Numbered from the stretch's first letter, positions 1 to 6,987 are shown. The stretch: DNA of 64,000 bases from Bradyrhizobium sp. 200 (GCF_023100945.1 NZ_CP064689.1:1594001-1658000), one strand, 5' to 3'. The notes: a model not told the origin generated them from the sequence alone. Program-made: numbers and translations.

Positions 1-215
1 AAGCGGTGGACGCGGAAATTGTCGGCGATCTGCCGGATCACCTCGATCACGGCCGCCTTGCCGCGGCGCGAGCCGAAGAACGGGTACATGTCGATCGGGC
101 CAAAGATCGCCCAGTCGACGTCCTCGTCGAGCAGGGCTTCGAGATCGGCGGGCTGGCGTTCATTGATCGCACGGTGAAACGCGCGCGAAAAACGCCAGAG
201 ACTATGCTCTGTCAT
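1..215 (-). CDS. SnoaL-like (NTF2-fold) protein, 3' end beyond window
   Basis: The reverse strand from ATG at 215 reads into the window edge as at least 71 residues beginning MTEHSLWRFSRAFHRAINER and including DWAIFGPIDMYPFFGSRRG. The pattern of a short helix, an acidic 'LLDEDVDW' segment and a 'G.R.GK..V' turn is that of the SnoaL-like/NTF2-like superfamily, whose small cone-shaped domains bind or isomerise hydrophobic ligands or act as accessory domains. No catalytic function can be assigned. A second SnoaL-like gene lies at 833-1282 on the same strand, so the two may be related. The C-terminal part is outside the window. Confidence 0.7.
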   Translation of the reverse strand, partial: MTEHSLWRFSRAFHRAINERQPADLEALLDEDVDWAIFGPIDMYPFFGSRRGKAAVIEVIRQIADNFRVHR

Positions 216-399
216 TTTAAGTTGGTCCTTGAAAACGGGATTTGCAAAACAGCAATCACGCCCTAATGAGCGTCATCATCGACGCCGGGCTGAAATGCTG
301 CACTTCACTGTTGCAGCCAGAAATAGAGCAGATCGGCCAAAATGCAATTGCCGTTTTTGCATTGCACAAATGCGGCGATTTCGGCCGGTTTCCGATCAC

Positions 400-666
400 T
401 TAACGGTCATGACGGCGCACCGGCTCGCGCTCGATGGCGATTTCGGCGTCGCGAATCGCGATGATGCCGAACAGCAAGGCGCCGCCGATACCGCCGGTCG
501 CGGCTCCCATCGGCAGGAAGGTGAAGAACACCAGCATCCCGCTATCGCCTTCAAAACTCGCGGTTTTGAAGATTTCCACCCAGGCGAGGCCGGCCCCGAT
601 GCCCAGTGCCGCGCCTCCGAGCGCCCCCAACACCAAACCAAGCAAAGCCAGCAACGCAATCTTCAT
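400..666 (-). CDS. small two-helix membrane protein of unknown function
   Basis: This is an 88-residue protein from ATG 666. A start-proximal hydrophobic segment (MKIALLALLGLVLGALGG, residues 1-25) runs into a second Gly/Ala-rich hydrophobic region (about 50-75, 'GAATGGIGGALLFGII'), and the tail is charged and Arg-rich. It is probably an inner-membrane protein with two helices. An upstream in-frame ATG at 783 would add 39 residues with no membrane or signal character, so the internal ATG directly before the first hydrophobic run is preferred. I do not recognise the family. It lies between the two SnoaL-like genes, on the same strand, with gaps too large to argue for one operon. Confidence 0.55.
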   Translation of the reverse strand: MKIALLALLGLVLGALGGAALGIGAGLAWVEIFKTASFEGDSGMLVFFTFLPMGAATGGIGGALLFGIIAIRDAEIAIEREPVRRHDR

Positions 667-832
667 ATGTACTTCTGGTCCGGAAAAATCCTTGTGATGT
701 GTCACGGCCGGCGCGATGAGGTTCAATGCTGCGCGGAAAATGAGCGGCGCGTTGGCGTGCGCCCTGGATGTGCAGTTGCGCATCCAAGCGCTGCTCCGCG
801 GCGCGTCGAGGAATGAAGAGGTCGGGCGGACG

Positions 833-1282
833 CTAGATCGGGTCCGGCCGCCGGCCGGTCAGGATCGCGGCGATATCGCGCTCGAGCAGTTGCTGGACCA
901 GATCGAAGGTGTCGATGACTTCCCTGATATGGCTGATCTTGCCGCCGCGCAGCGTGTAGAAACCGGCGATGTCGAACTGCACCATGCGCTGATTGATGCT
1001 CTTGCGGAAGAACACGCGGATGAACGCGGCCGCCTTGTCGTCCTCGGTGACCAGCATCGGCACCTCGCAGCGCAGCTCGGAATAGCGGGCGCGCACCGCA
1101 TCCCACATCTCGCGCAGTTCGGCCTTGCCGCGGCGGTGGCCCATATGGGGGAGGATATCGATCGGGGCATTGGCGAGGAATTCGACGTCGTCGGTGCAGC
1201 GCTCCAGCGCGGCTTCGACGTCGCCGGAATACAGCACGTTGAGGAAATCCAGCACGTGCTGACGATTTGATCCCTCGGTCAT
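833..1282 (-). CDS. SnoaL-like / nuclear transport factor 2 family protein
   Basis: This 149-residue protein starts MTEGSNRQHVLDFLNVLYSG. The order helix, 'ALERCTDDVEFLANAPI', 'GHRRGKAELREMW', then beta strands ending 'FDIAGFYTLRGGKISHIREV' is the ketosteroid-isomerase-like/SnoaL fold. Such proteins are often annotated as SnoaL-like polyketide cyclases, but most have no proven reaction. Start choice: ATG 1282 has an AGGTAGGTGG-like ribosome site just upstream, whereas the longer frame from 1360 adds 26 unconserved-looking residues. Two 13-bp direct repeats lie about 90 bp upstream (1373-1399) and could be operator sites. Confidence 0.75.
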   Translation of the reverse strand: MTEGSNRQHVLDFLNVLYSGDVEAALERCTDDVEFLANAPIDILPHMGHRRGKAELREMWDAVRARYSELRCEVPMLVTEDDKAAAFIRVFFRKSINQRMVQFDIAGFYTLRGGKISHIREVIDTFDLVQQLLERDIAAILTGRRPDPI

Positions 1283-1372
1283 TCGCCCACCTACCTGTGC
1301 TCGATCCGGCTCTTGCAGCGGACCCATTGTGAAGGGAACGGCAGAGCTATCAATCAGCAAAAGGATTTAAAC

Positions 1373-1399
1373 TTTCTGAAAGTATGTTTCTGAAAGTAT
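1373..1399. promoter_or_regulatory. tandem 13-bp direct repeat, possible operator
   Basis: TTTCTGAAAGTAT occurs at 1373-1385 and again, identical, at 1387-1399, a 14-bp period. Each copy contains the near-palindrome TTTCTGAAA. It sits upstream of the leftward SnoaL-like gene (start 1282), in an AT-rich island of otherwise GC-rich DNA. The regulator is unknown. Confidence 0.4.
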
Positions 1400-1578
1400 T
1401 CTGACATGCCCTCCGCCAGAAAGGTTCAACGCCGCCGGTTGCGACACTTTGGCTTGCTGCGGTAGGCCGTCACCGCTCCGGGGAGAACGGCTGCGCCGCG
1501 GCGCCCCTTGTTCATTTCGCGACTGCGCGCCCGATGACAGGCTCCGCGATATCCATCGATCGTGAGGTGGGCTCGGTC

Positions 1579-1610
1579 GATGGGTTTCGCTGTGCGCTCT
1601 ACCCATCCTA
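1579..1610. repeat. short palindromic intergenic repeat, family A (single arm)
   Basis: GATGGGTTTCGC...CTACCCATCCTA: the ends GATGGGT and ACCCATC are complementary. The same unit recurs twice, inverted, at 2029-2112. This is a REP-like intergenic repeat typical of bradyrhizobial genomes. Confidence 0.65.
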
Positions 1611-1621
1611 GGGGACTGCTG

Positions 1622-1647
1622 GGAACGATCTCGTCACGGCCGGCGTT
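1622..1647 (+). promoter_or_regulatory. EcfG-type (general stress sigma factor) promoter
   Basis: GGAAC at 1622-1626 is followed after 17 bp by CGTT at 1644-1647. This matches the alphaproteobacterial sigma-EcfG consensus GGAAC-N16/17-CGTT exactly. It ends 26 bp before the start codon of the small hydrophilic protein gene at 1674, a normal promoter-to-start distance. Confidence 0.6.
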
Positions 1648-1673
1648 GACTCTTTCCGTTAATAACGGAGAAC

Positions 1674-1856
1674 ATGATGACAAAGTCCGTTCCTCCCATC
1701 CCCCAGGACAACCAGAGCCACAAGGGTCCGGGCAGCGCGCCGAACGTTCCGCTCGACACCACTAAGGGCCATCGCGACGACGAGAAGAACAACATCCGCG
1801 AACAGGCCGAGCACGGCAATCTGACGCAGAACACGAGCAACCGGCGATCGGGGTGA
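1674..1856 (+). CDS. small hydrophilic protein, probable stress-response gene
   Basis: This is a 60-residue protein (MMTKSVPPIPQDNQSHKGPG...) that is strongly hydrophilic, rich in Asn, Gln, Asp, Lys and Gly, with no hydrophobic core, signal peptide or Cys. It is therefore probably disordered. The start is ATG 1674 or the adjacent ATG 1677, both behind an ACGGAGAAC ribosome site. A perfect EcfG-type promoter lies just upstream, so it likely belongs to the general stress response (inference). I do not recognise a named family. Composition resembles small stress-induced proteins of Rhizobiales. Confidence 0.65.
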   Translation: MMTKSVPPIPQDNQSHKGPGSAPNVPLDTTKGHRDDEKNNIREQAEHGNLTQNTSNRRSG

Positions 1857-1904
1857 GGGGGCGCGTTGCTCATTTCGGATTCGAATGTCAAACAGCTAGT
1901 TCGC

Positions 1905-2025
1905 CGTTGTCACCCGCCTTGTGCGCAATTGCGCACTGGGCGGGTGACCCGGTATTCCAGAGGCCTCGGTACTTAGCTGAGAGGCCGCGGCGTACAGGAT
2001 GCCCCGCCTTCGCGGGGCATGACAG
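1905..2025. repeat. intergenic repeat, family B
   Basis: The segment has two complementary ends: a 'CACCCGCC...GGCGGGTG' hairpin followed by CCGGTATTCCAGAGGC, then GCCGCGGCGTACAGGATG with CCCCGCCTTCGCGGGG. A second copy with the same order of motifs lies at 10796-10894. It is non-coding. Confidence 0.6.
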
Positions 2026-2028
2026 CCG

Positions 2029-2112
2029 TGTAGGATGGGTGGAGCGAAGCGATACCCATCATCGTGACGGACGCTGCGCTGATGGGTTTCGCTTCGCTCT
2101 ACCCATCCTACA
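2029..2112. repeat. MITE-like 33-bp inverted repeat (family A pair)
   Basis: The arms at 2029-2061 and 2080-2112 are complementary over 33 bp with two mismatches, separated by an 18-bp loop. Each arm is a family A unit (GATGGGTTTCGCTTCGCTCT core), so a transcript would form a long hairpin. Confidence 0.7.
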
Positions 2113-3025
2113 AAAAGACACGCCTTCGCATTCTCGCGGCGCGACACGCCCGAAGTGATGCGATTGGCGGTGCCCTCGAAAATGAAGAGGGCGCAGGGAA
2201 AGCCGGGTGCCCTCAGCACCCGCGATCGTGCGCAAAGAATGCACACGGGTGACCGCAAGGTGCGCCGGAACACCCGGCCTTCCCTGCGCAATGGTTTTAC
2301 GGCTTATAGCGCGCTCTCCCTGGAGACGAATTCCTCTTGCCTCCATCGCTGACGGATTGACGATCCGCCGAAGCCCGGTTGGGCCCGGCAAATCTCCATC
2401 AGCTTGACACCAGCCACGGGTGCCAGAACCACACGCCTTTGCCGTCCGCGGCTTCCTCCACCAAAACGCTTCGACCGGCTCATGTGCTGTCGACCGAGAT
2501 TCCGGCGAAGGCGTTTAAGCGCCGGTCGTCTGCGCGCCGGCTAATCGCTCACGGAAATCCGCCCTGCGACTCCTCGCGCGCCCGACGCTGCCGCGTCCAT
2601 CGCATCCCGCACCCAACGTCCGTGACGATCGCGATACGCCCCTCTCATGGGTGCGGGATGGCGGGAGTTGTAGGACTGATTTGGGGTAATTGCGAAGCGG
2701 ATTATTTTTGCCGGGAGCACTGGACCAAGCCCATGCGTGATTTGCCCGACAGGCAACGCAACCGGCAGTGGTGCTCTCGCGCGAAGCGCCGCCCGGGTTC
2801 GTCGGATTTTTCCAGGCGCGCGAAGCGCATCGAGAGTCACCTCGCCCCGCTCTTGCGGACCGCTCTTGCGGGGAGAGGTCGGCGCGAAGCGCCGGGTGAG
2901 GGGCTCTCACCACGTGCTCCTATCGTCAGGCAGCGTGATCCCCATCACGGCATACTCTTTCCCGATTTTTCATTCTCCCGCCCATCACCGTCCTCGCCGA
3001 GGACGCAAGCGCAGGAGCTGCCGCC
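2113..3025. repeat. 913-bp gene-free stretch with mosaic of degenerate intergenic repeats
   Basis: No convincing reading frame is present: the open frames here have no ribosome sites or domain signatures. From about 2190 to 2480 the sequence includes GCGCTCTCCCTGGAGACGAA and TTGACACCAGCCACGGGTGC, which I recall as parts of a long interspersed repeat in bradyrhizobial genomes. Around 2845-2915 are 'CTCGCCCCGCTCTTGCGG' and 'GGTGAGGGGCTCTCACC' segments related to the repeat inside the uvrB tail. Boundaries and copy number cannot be set without a genome search. Confidence 0.45.
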
Positions 3026-3400
3026 ATGAACGCGATTGCCGCCCCAAAATCATCCGCGCAGAACCGCCTCGAAGGCTTTGCACTGACGGCCCTGCTACAA
3101 GGCTTTCCAACCTTCGTTGCTGCCGCCTTGCTGCTGAAACTCGCCCGCCACGAGATCGCCGGCGGCGTGGCGTTGTTCGTCGTGCTGACCTCGGTGCTCC
3201 ACGGCCTGTTCACGCCCTGGCTAGCGCCGAAATTTCCAAAGTTCTTCGGGCACGGCTACGAGCCGCTCTTCTTCAACGCCGGCCTGTCGTTCGCCGAGAA
3301 GATCGAAAAGTGGCGCGAGCGCCCGACGACGTCGGTGCAACTGGTAACGAGCCAACTGATGCTGGCAGTGCTGGCGGTGGCGGTGGTGAGTATGCGGTGA
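3026..3400 (+). CDS. small inner-membrane protein of unknown function
   Basis: This is a 124-residue protein (MNAIAAPKSSAQNRLEGFAL...). There are three probable membrane segments: about 18-39 (ALTALLQGFPTFVAAALLL), 44-63 (IAGGVALFVVLTSVLHGLF) and 106-123 (QLMLAVLAVAVVSM). A soluble loop with 'KFPKFFGHGYEPLFFNAGLS' lies between the second and third. The start at ATG 3026 has AGGAG ten bases upstream. I do not recognise the family. It is flanked by repeat DNA on the left and a decayed gene on the right, so there is no operon context. Confidence 0.6.
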   Translation: MNAIAAPKSSAQNRLEGFALTALLQGFPTFVAAALLLKLARHEIAGGVALFVVLTSVLHGLFTPWLAPKFPKFFGHGYEPLFFNAGLSFAEKIEKWRERPTTSVQLVTSQLMLAVLAVAVVSMR

Positions 3401-3505
3401 TCTGTCGGGCCGCTATTTCAGCCTACACGGCTTCCGGAATGACGAAACGTGTGCTAGCCACGCCGAGCGGCGATGGGCCGCGTTTTGAACCCTTGGAGGT
3501 GTGCC

Positions 3506-3747
3506 ATGCGCAAGCATCGCGATTTCGAAAACCTCCCCTGCTTTCAGCATCTCGCGTAAGCGGCGGAAGTCCTTCCCCTCGGAAACCCATGTCAAGCGTG
3601 GACGGCGCGTCGTTCATGGCGATGTCGAGTTGACCGAAAAGCTCGGCCGAAACGATCTGTGCCCATGCGGCTCCGGACGCAGGTTTCAAAGCCTGCTGCA
3701 TGAAGTCCGGCGCGTATGACGGATCGAACCGGGATTATTACTTTTAG
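3506..3747 (+). pseudogene. frameshifted SEC-C motif protein remnant
   Basis: A strong GGAGGT ribosome site precedes ATG 3506 ([13 protein letters not shown]), but this frame stops at 3557-3559. Another frame then carries [20 protein letters not shown] followed by [10 protein letters not shown], the zinc-binding SEC-C signature. It runs off-frame at about 3693, where one extra base separates it from [17 protein letters not shown], which ends at TAG 3745-3747. The joined product has the complete CxC...CC zinc motif of SEC-C proteins, found at the C-terminus of SecA and in many small proteins. Two frame breaks make it non-functional unless recoded or misread. Confidence 0.65.
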
Positions 3748-3850
3748 GGAGTAGCCGCCGGTCCCGGCACCTAACGACTGTCATTCCGAGGGCGCCGCGA
3801 AAGCGGCGAGCCAGGAATCCATCAGCATGCAGGCTCTCGTTGACAAAAAT

Positions 3851-3878
3851 GCATCTGTAGCGTATACGCTACAGATGC
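3851..3878. promoter_or_regulatory. perfect 28-bp palindrome: toxin-antitoxin operator
   Basis: The half-site GCATCTGTAGCGTA is followed immediately by its exact reverse complement, giving 14-bp arms with no spacer. The palindrome overlaps the natural toxin start codon at 3875. Type II modules are normally autorepressed through such sites by the antitoxin HTH or the complex. Confidence 0.7.
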
Positions 3879-4172
3879 CGACGATCAAGAGAACGGATGA
3901 ATTCTCAAGCTGGCTCAGAAAACCTGCGGGACATTCGAGCCCGAGCGAAGGTGATTTCCAGGGTCGAACGGCTCAGCCTCGGTAATCCCGGTGACGTTGC
4001 CCCGGTTGGTGATGGGATCAGCGAGATGAGAATACATTACGGACCGGGCTACAGGGTTTATTACATTCAGCGCGGTGAAGAGATCGTCGTTCTGCTTTGC
4101 GGCGGAGACAAGAGTTCACAGGATTCGGACATCAGGGCGGCCAAGAAATTGGCGAGTGAGCTGGAGGACTGA
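3875..4172 (+). pseudogene. RelE/ParE-superfamily addiction-module toxin, frameshifted near its N-terminus
   Basis: ATG 3875 opens MPTIKRTDEFSSWLRK, the usual N-terminus of the RelE/HigB-like 'addiction module killer protein' family. One extra base around 3923 throws it out of frame. The rest of the toxin (LRDIRARAKVISRVERLSLG, then YGPGYRVYYIQRG and VLLCGGDKSSQ) continues in another frame to TGA 4172. ATG 3897 in the second frame could still give a 91-residue protein with an altered N-terminus (MNSQAGSEN), which would lack the first beta strand. The antitoxin follows after one base. A sequencing error is the main alternative. Confidence 0.7.
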
Positions 4173-4173
4173 A

Positions 4174-4470
4174 ATGGCCAAGGCAAAACCGTTTGATGCA
4201 GCCGAATATCTCGACAGTCCCGAGATGATCGCCGCTTACCTCAACGAAGCACTCGAATCCGAAGATGCATCTGCTATCGCCGTTGCCATCGGTACGATTG
4301 CCCGCGCCCGCGGCATGAGCGCGGTAGCGGAAAAGACCGGGCTTTCTCGGGAGAACTTGTACCGGGCGTTAGGCGGAGAAGCGAAGCCGGAATTCGCCAC
4401 GGTCATTAAGGTGCTTCACGCGCTCGGGATCGATCTGGTCGCCCAACCTCAGGGCTCCAAGGCAGCATAA
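4174..4470 (+). CDS. addiction-module antitoxin, HTH type
   Basis: This is a 98-residue protein (MAKAKPFDAAEYLDSPEMIA...). The N-terminal 'DAAEYLDSPEMIAAYLNEAL' and C-terminal helix-turn-helix 'GMSAVAEKTGLSRENLYRAL' followed by 'PEFATVIKVLHALGIDL' are typical of the antidote protein family that partners RelE/HigB-like killer proteins. The HTH should bind the 28-bp palindrome at 3851-3878 and repress the module. The start is one base after the toxin stop, behind CTGGAGGACTGAA, so translation is coupled. The antitoxin frame is intact although its toxin is frameshifted, as expected if toxin loss is neutral and the repressor is retained. Confidence 0.85.
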   Translation: MAKAKPFDAAEYLDSPEMIAAYLNEALESEDASAIAVAIGTIARARGMSAVAEKTGLSRENLYRALGGEAKPEFATVIKVLHALGIDLVAQPQGSKAA

Positions 4471-4533
4471 GGGAGCCATCGGACAGCCGCTGCCGCGGCC
4501 TTCAGAATGACAGGGTCGCCTGTCCCCGCCACT

Positions 4534-5556
4534 TCAGATACCGAGCGCGCTCTGATAAGCGAACAGCGCCGGCGCGCCGCCGGTGTGCAGGAAGATGACA
4601 TCCTCGTCATTGCGCCAGCGCCCCTGGCGGATCAGGGCGATCAGGCCCGCGAGCCCCTTGCCCGAATAAACCGGGTCGAGCGCAAGCGCTTCGAGCCGGC
4701 CGGCAAGCTGGATTGCTTCGATGGTCGCTTCGTGCGGGACGCCGTAGGCCGGTCCCGCATGGCCCGCGACGACTTCCACACGTGCTTCGTCGAAGGGAAT
4801 ATCGAGCAGATCGGACGCCTCTCGCGCAAACGCCACGACATCGGCGCGCACCCGCGCGGGCTCTGCATCGATATCGATCCCGACGATCCGCGTGTTGGGC
4901 ATGGCTACGGCGGCGCCGGCGACGAGGCCGGCCTGCGTGCCGGCGCTTCCGGTGCAGTGCACGATAGCGGTTGGCGCGAAGCCCAATTGCGCGGCCTGCG
5001 GTTCGATCTCGGCAATCGTCGTGGCATAGGCGACGGCGCCCAGGGCATTCGAGACCCCGTAGGGCACGAAGTACGGCTTGCGCCCCTTCGCCTGGAGATC
5101 GCCGACGAGCGTGCGAATGGCGGCATTGCGGTCGCCGGTCCACGGCACGTCATGGAGCTGCGCGCCGAACAGCCGATTGAGAAACGCGTTGCCCGAAGTC
5201 TTGTATTCCGGCGTCGGCGGTTCAAGCCGGCCGTGGTAGATGGCAAGATGGCATGCGAGGCCGAGCTTTGCCGCCACCGCCGCCACCTGCCGCTGGCTGT
5301 TCGATTGCACGACGCCGCCTGAGACGATCGTGTCGGTGCCGCTCGAAAGTGCTTCGTGCAGGACATAGTCGAGCTTGCGCAACTTGTTGCCGCCAAAGCC
5401 AAGCCCGGTCGCATCTTCGCGTTTGACCCACAGCCGCGGTCCGCCGAGATGCGCCGTCAACCGCTTCATCGGCTCAAGCGGGGTCGGCAGGTTGGCTAAC
5501 CCTAAGCGAGGAAAGACTGCGAGTCGGTCGGATAACGGCCTGCGATCAATTTGCAT
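4534..5556 (-). CDS. D-cysteine desulfhydrase / ACC deaminase-family PLP enzyme
   Basis: This is a 340-residue fold-type II PLP enzyme. PTPLEPMKRL and VKREDATGLGFGGNKLRKLD contain the PLP-binding Lys (about residue 58). SGGVVQSNSQRQ is the substrate loop, HCTGSAGTQAGLVAG the phosphate-binding glycine loop and HTGGAPALFAY the C-terminal motif. These fit D-cysteine desulfhydrase (D-cysteine to pyruvate, sulfide and ammonia). ACC deaminase is the close alternative, and motif reading alone does not separate them. Start ATG 5556 (MQIDRRPLSDRL) gives the normal family length. The open frame extends to 6021 but the added part has no homology. The gene is monocistronic. Confidence 0.8.
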   Translation of the reverse strand: MQIDRRPLSDRLAVFPRLGLANLPTPLEPMKRLTAHLGGPRLWVKREDATGLGFGGNKLRKLDYVLHEALSSGTDTIVSGGVVQSNSQRQVAAVAAKLGLACHLAIYHGRLEPPTPEYKTSGNAFLNRLFGAQLHDVPWTGDRNAAIRTLVGDLQAKGRKPYFVPYGVSNALGAVAYATTIAEIEPQAAQLGFAPTAIVHCTGSAGTQAGLVAGAAVAMPNTRIVGIDIDAEPARVRADVVAFAREASDLLDIPFDEARVEVVAGHAGPAYGVPHEATIEAIQLAGRLEALALDPVYSGKGLAGLIALIRQGRWRNDEDVIFLHTGGAPALFAYQSALGI

Positions 5557-6067
5557 CGTTCTGTCCGTCTGACTCACAATTGATATTCCAGCAATGGCTC
5601 GACGGTCGCTATTATAGCCACATTCTCGCGTCCTTGCATCGAAGTCCGGAGTGGAGCGCGGCGCGAGGCAGAGCGCATAAGCCTGGGGCTGGAAAATCGA
5701 CGATCCGATGCCCACATTTGGTCGACGGTGACAATTGTGCAATGCAATTGCGGTGCCGAGTACAGACGCACTGAGAGAAGTTCTTGGTACCGCATACGGG
5801 TGACGCGGTCTGCGGAGCTGCTCTAGAATCATGGCGGGACAGCACCCACGTTCCCATCTACGAACTGATTGAACGTCCTGAGAAAGAGACGGGGTGACAC
5901 AGTTCGTCCAATTGGATTGCAGAAAGTTAATATTTTCGTTCTGGCGCTGCTCAGGATCGCTACATATTTCGTTATCACCACGCGGATATATCGATATCAC
6001 CGCTCGGTAGGTGGCATTCATCGGCGATCAGACAGCCAGTCGCGCTCCCGCAAACATGGAGTAGCGC
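5557..6067. other. 511-bp intergenic stretch, nothing recognised
   Basis: It separates the leftward desulfhydrase-like gene from the rightward small genes and should hold both promoters. It is less GC-rich than its surroundings. A pair of CAATTG hexamers around 5729-5748 is the only symmetry seen. Open frames here lack ribosome sites and known motifs. Confidence 0.5.
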
Positions 6068-6271
6068 ATGCCAAAGCGTGGCCGTTTCAAACAAACGACA
6101 TCCCTCAGAGAACGCCTTGCAAAGGAGGCAACGCAGTTGCGCAAGCAGGCTCAAGGTACCCCACCGGGGTTTGAGCGGGAGTTCCTGGTTCGTAAAGCCC
6201 GGCAAGCCGAGGCAGCTTCTCGTATGATCGAGTGGCTGACCTCGGATCCCAAGCAACCAAAACAGGATTAA
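6068..6271 (+). CDS. small basic helical protein of unknown function
   Basis: This is a 67-residue protein (MPKRGRFKQTTSLRERLAKE...), very rich in Lys, Arg, Gln and Ala, predicted as two amphipathic helices ('LRERLAKEATQLRKQAQ' and 'EFLVRKARQAEAASRMIEWL'). There is no signal or membrane segment. ATG 6068 has GGAG ten bases upstream. Its TAA abuts the ATG of the next gene (6272), so the two form an operon. The family is recalled only as a hypothetical protein common in Bradyrhizobium. Confidence 0.65.
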   Translation: MPKRGRFKQTTSLRERLAKEATQLRKQAQGTPPGFEREFLVRKARQAEAASRMIEWLTSDPKQPKQD

Positions 6272-6505
6272 ATGGAAATGGCTATTTATCGCCTTTTAGA
6301 GAACTCTGCTTTAGGGCTGGGGCCGAAAGAGGTTAACTGCATCATAGAGGCATACGAGCAAGCGCTGCACACTCTCTGTGTCAAGGATCGCGACGACCCT
6401 CTGACGGAAATGATCGCGAAGACGATCATCAAGATCGCGCAAACCGGTGTTCATGACCCCGCGCAGATTTCGGCTCTGGCGATCGAACAACTAGGCGTCC
6501 GGTGA
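6272..6505 (+). CDS. small hypothetical protein, second gene of a two-gene operon
   Basis: This is a 77-residue acidic-to-neutral helical protein (MEMAIYRLLENSALGLGPKE...) with 'VNCIIEAYEQALHTLCVKDR' and 'MIAKTIIKIAQTGVHDPAQI'. It looks all-alpha and soluble, with two Cys that do not form a recognisable metal site. The start ATG 6272 immediately follows the stop of the upstream basic protein. ATG 6278 (MAIYRL) is an alternative start. No function is known. The basic/acidic pairing with the neighbour could mean that the two products interact (inference). Confidence 0.65.
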   Translation: MEMAIYRLLENSALGLGPKEVNCIIEAYEQALHTLCVKDRDDPLTEMIAKTIIKIAQTGVHDPAQISALAIEQLGVR

Positions 6506-6649
6506 GGCCGCAGCCTCGTGGCGCCTCGTTTTGGCAAAAGAGGCCGCGGCGCAGGGGGAACTGGAACAACCATTCCACCCATTGGTAATGACGGTGTGAG
6601 CGTCCGGGGGGACTGAAGCCAAGTTCCCCCGCACCCGAGGAGTAACAAC

Positions 6650-6826
6650 ATGACCCCACAGATTCCCGAGGAATTTTTCATCAGGTTGATCGACAGGAGT
6701 GCCTTCGTGATCATGGGCAACACGATGCCGCCCCGAGATCCTAATGACGACGAAGAGGACGAGGCCGAAGAGGAAGAAGACAGTGGCGACGAGCCGCCGG
6801 TCGTGCGCGAGCCCGACGAAGACTAG
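6650..6826 (+). CDS. 58-residue protein with a polyacidic tail
   Basis: From ATG 6650, behind a CGAGGAG ribosome site, an uninterrupted frame encodes MTPQIPEEFFIRLIDRSAFV, then a short IMGNTMPPRDP linker and a tail of Asp/Glu almost without interruption (DDEEDEAEEEEDSGDE) to TAG 6826. The N-terminal part could be one amphipathic helix. The tail is disordered and highly negative, as in proteins that mimic nucleic acid or bind basic partners. Codon use and ribosome site support a real gene. Its last bases overlap the IS630 remnant read on the other strand. Confidence 0.65.
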   Translation: MTPQIPEEFFIRLIDRSAFVIMGNTMPPRDPNDDEEDEAEEEEDSGDEPPVVREPDED

Positions 6827-6987
6827 AGCATGATGCTTTGGGATTGGGCATAGCGTGAGTTTCGGAAATGGTTGGCGCATTCGGCGAGCGCAAATTCTCG
6901 GAGGATTTCGCCGATCATGACGCAGATGGTTTCGGCCGAACGCGCGGCGGTCTTGCGCAACAAGGGCTTGAACTTGACGAAGACCTG
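6823..6987 (-). pseudogene. IS630-family transposase, C-terminal remnant
   Basis: The reverse strand reads QVFVKFKPLLRKTAARSAET, then ICVMIGEILREFALAECANH and FRNSRYAQS. This is the conserved C-terminal end of IS630-family transposases (the 'K.LLRKAA.RT...AIG.LL..F...ECANYF...GY' block). Everything upstream (the DDE domain) is missing: upstream the frame shows no further similarity. No terminal inverted repeats were identified. It is a fossil of an insertion sequence. Confidence 0.6.

Noticed and set aside
4534..6021. Upstream extension of the desulfhydrase-like frame to 495 residues
   Set aside because: The extra 155 residues lack homology and the family starts at MQIDRRPL-like positions. 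The intergenic region is non-coding.
6555..6600. GGAAC-like EcfG promoter before the 58-residue acidic gene
   Set aside because: GGAAC occurs twice but no CGTT follows at 16-17 bp, so the consensus fails.
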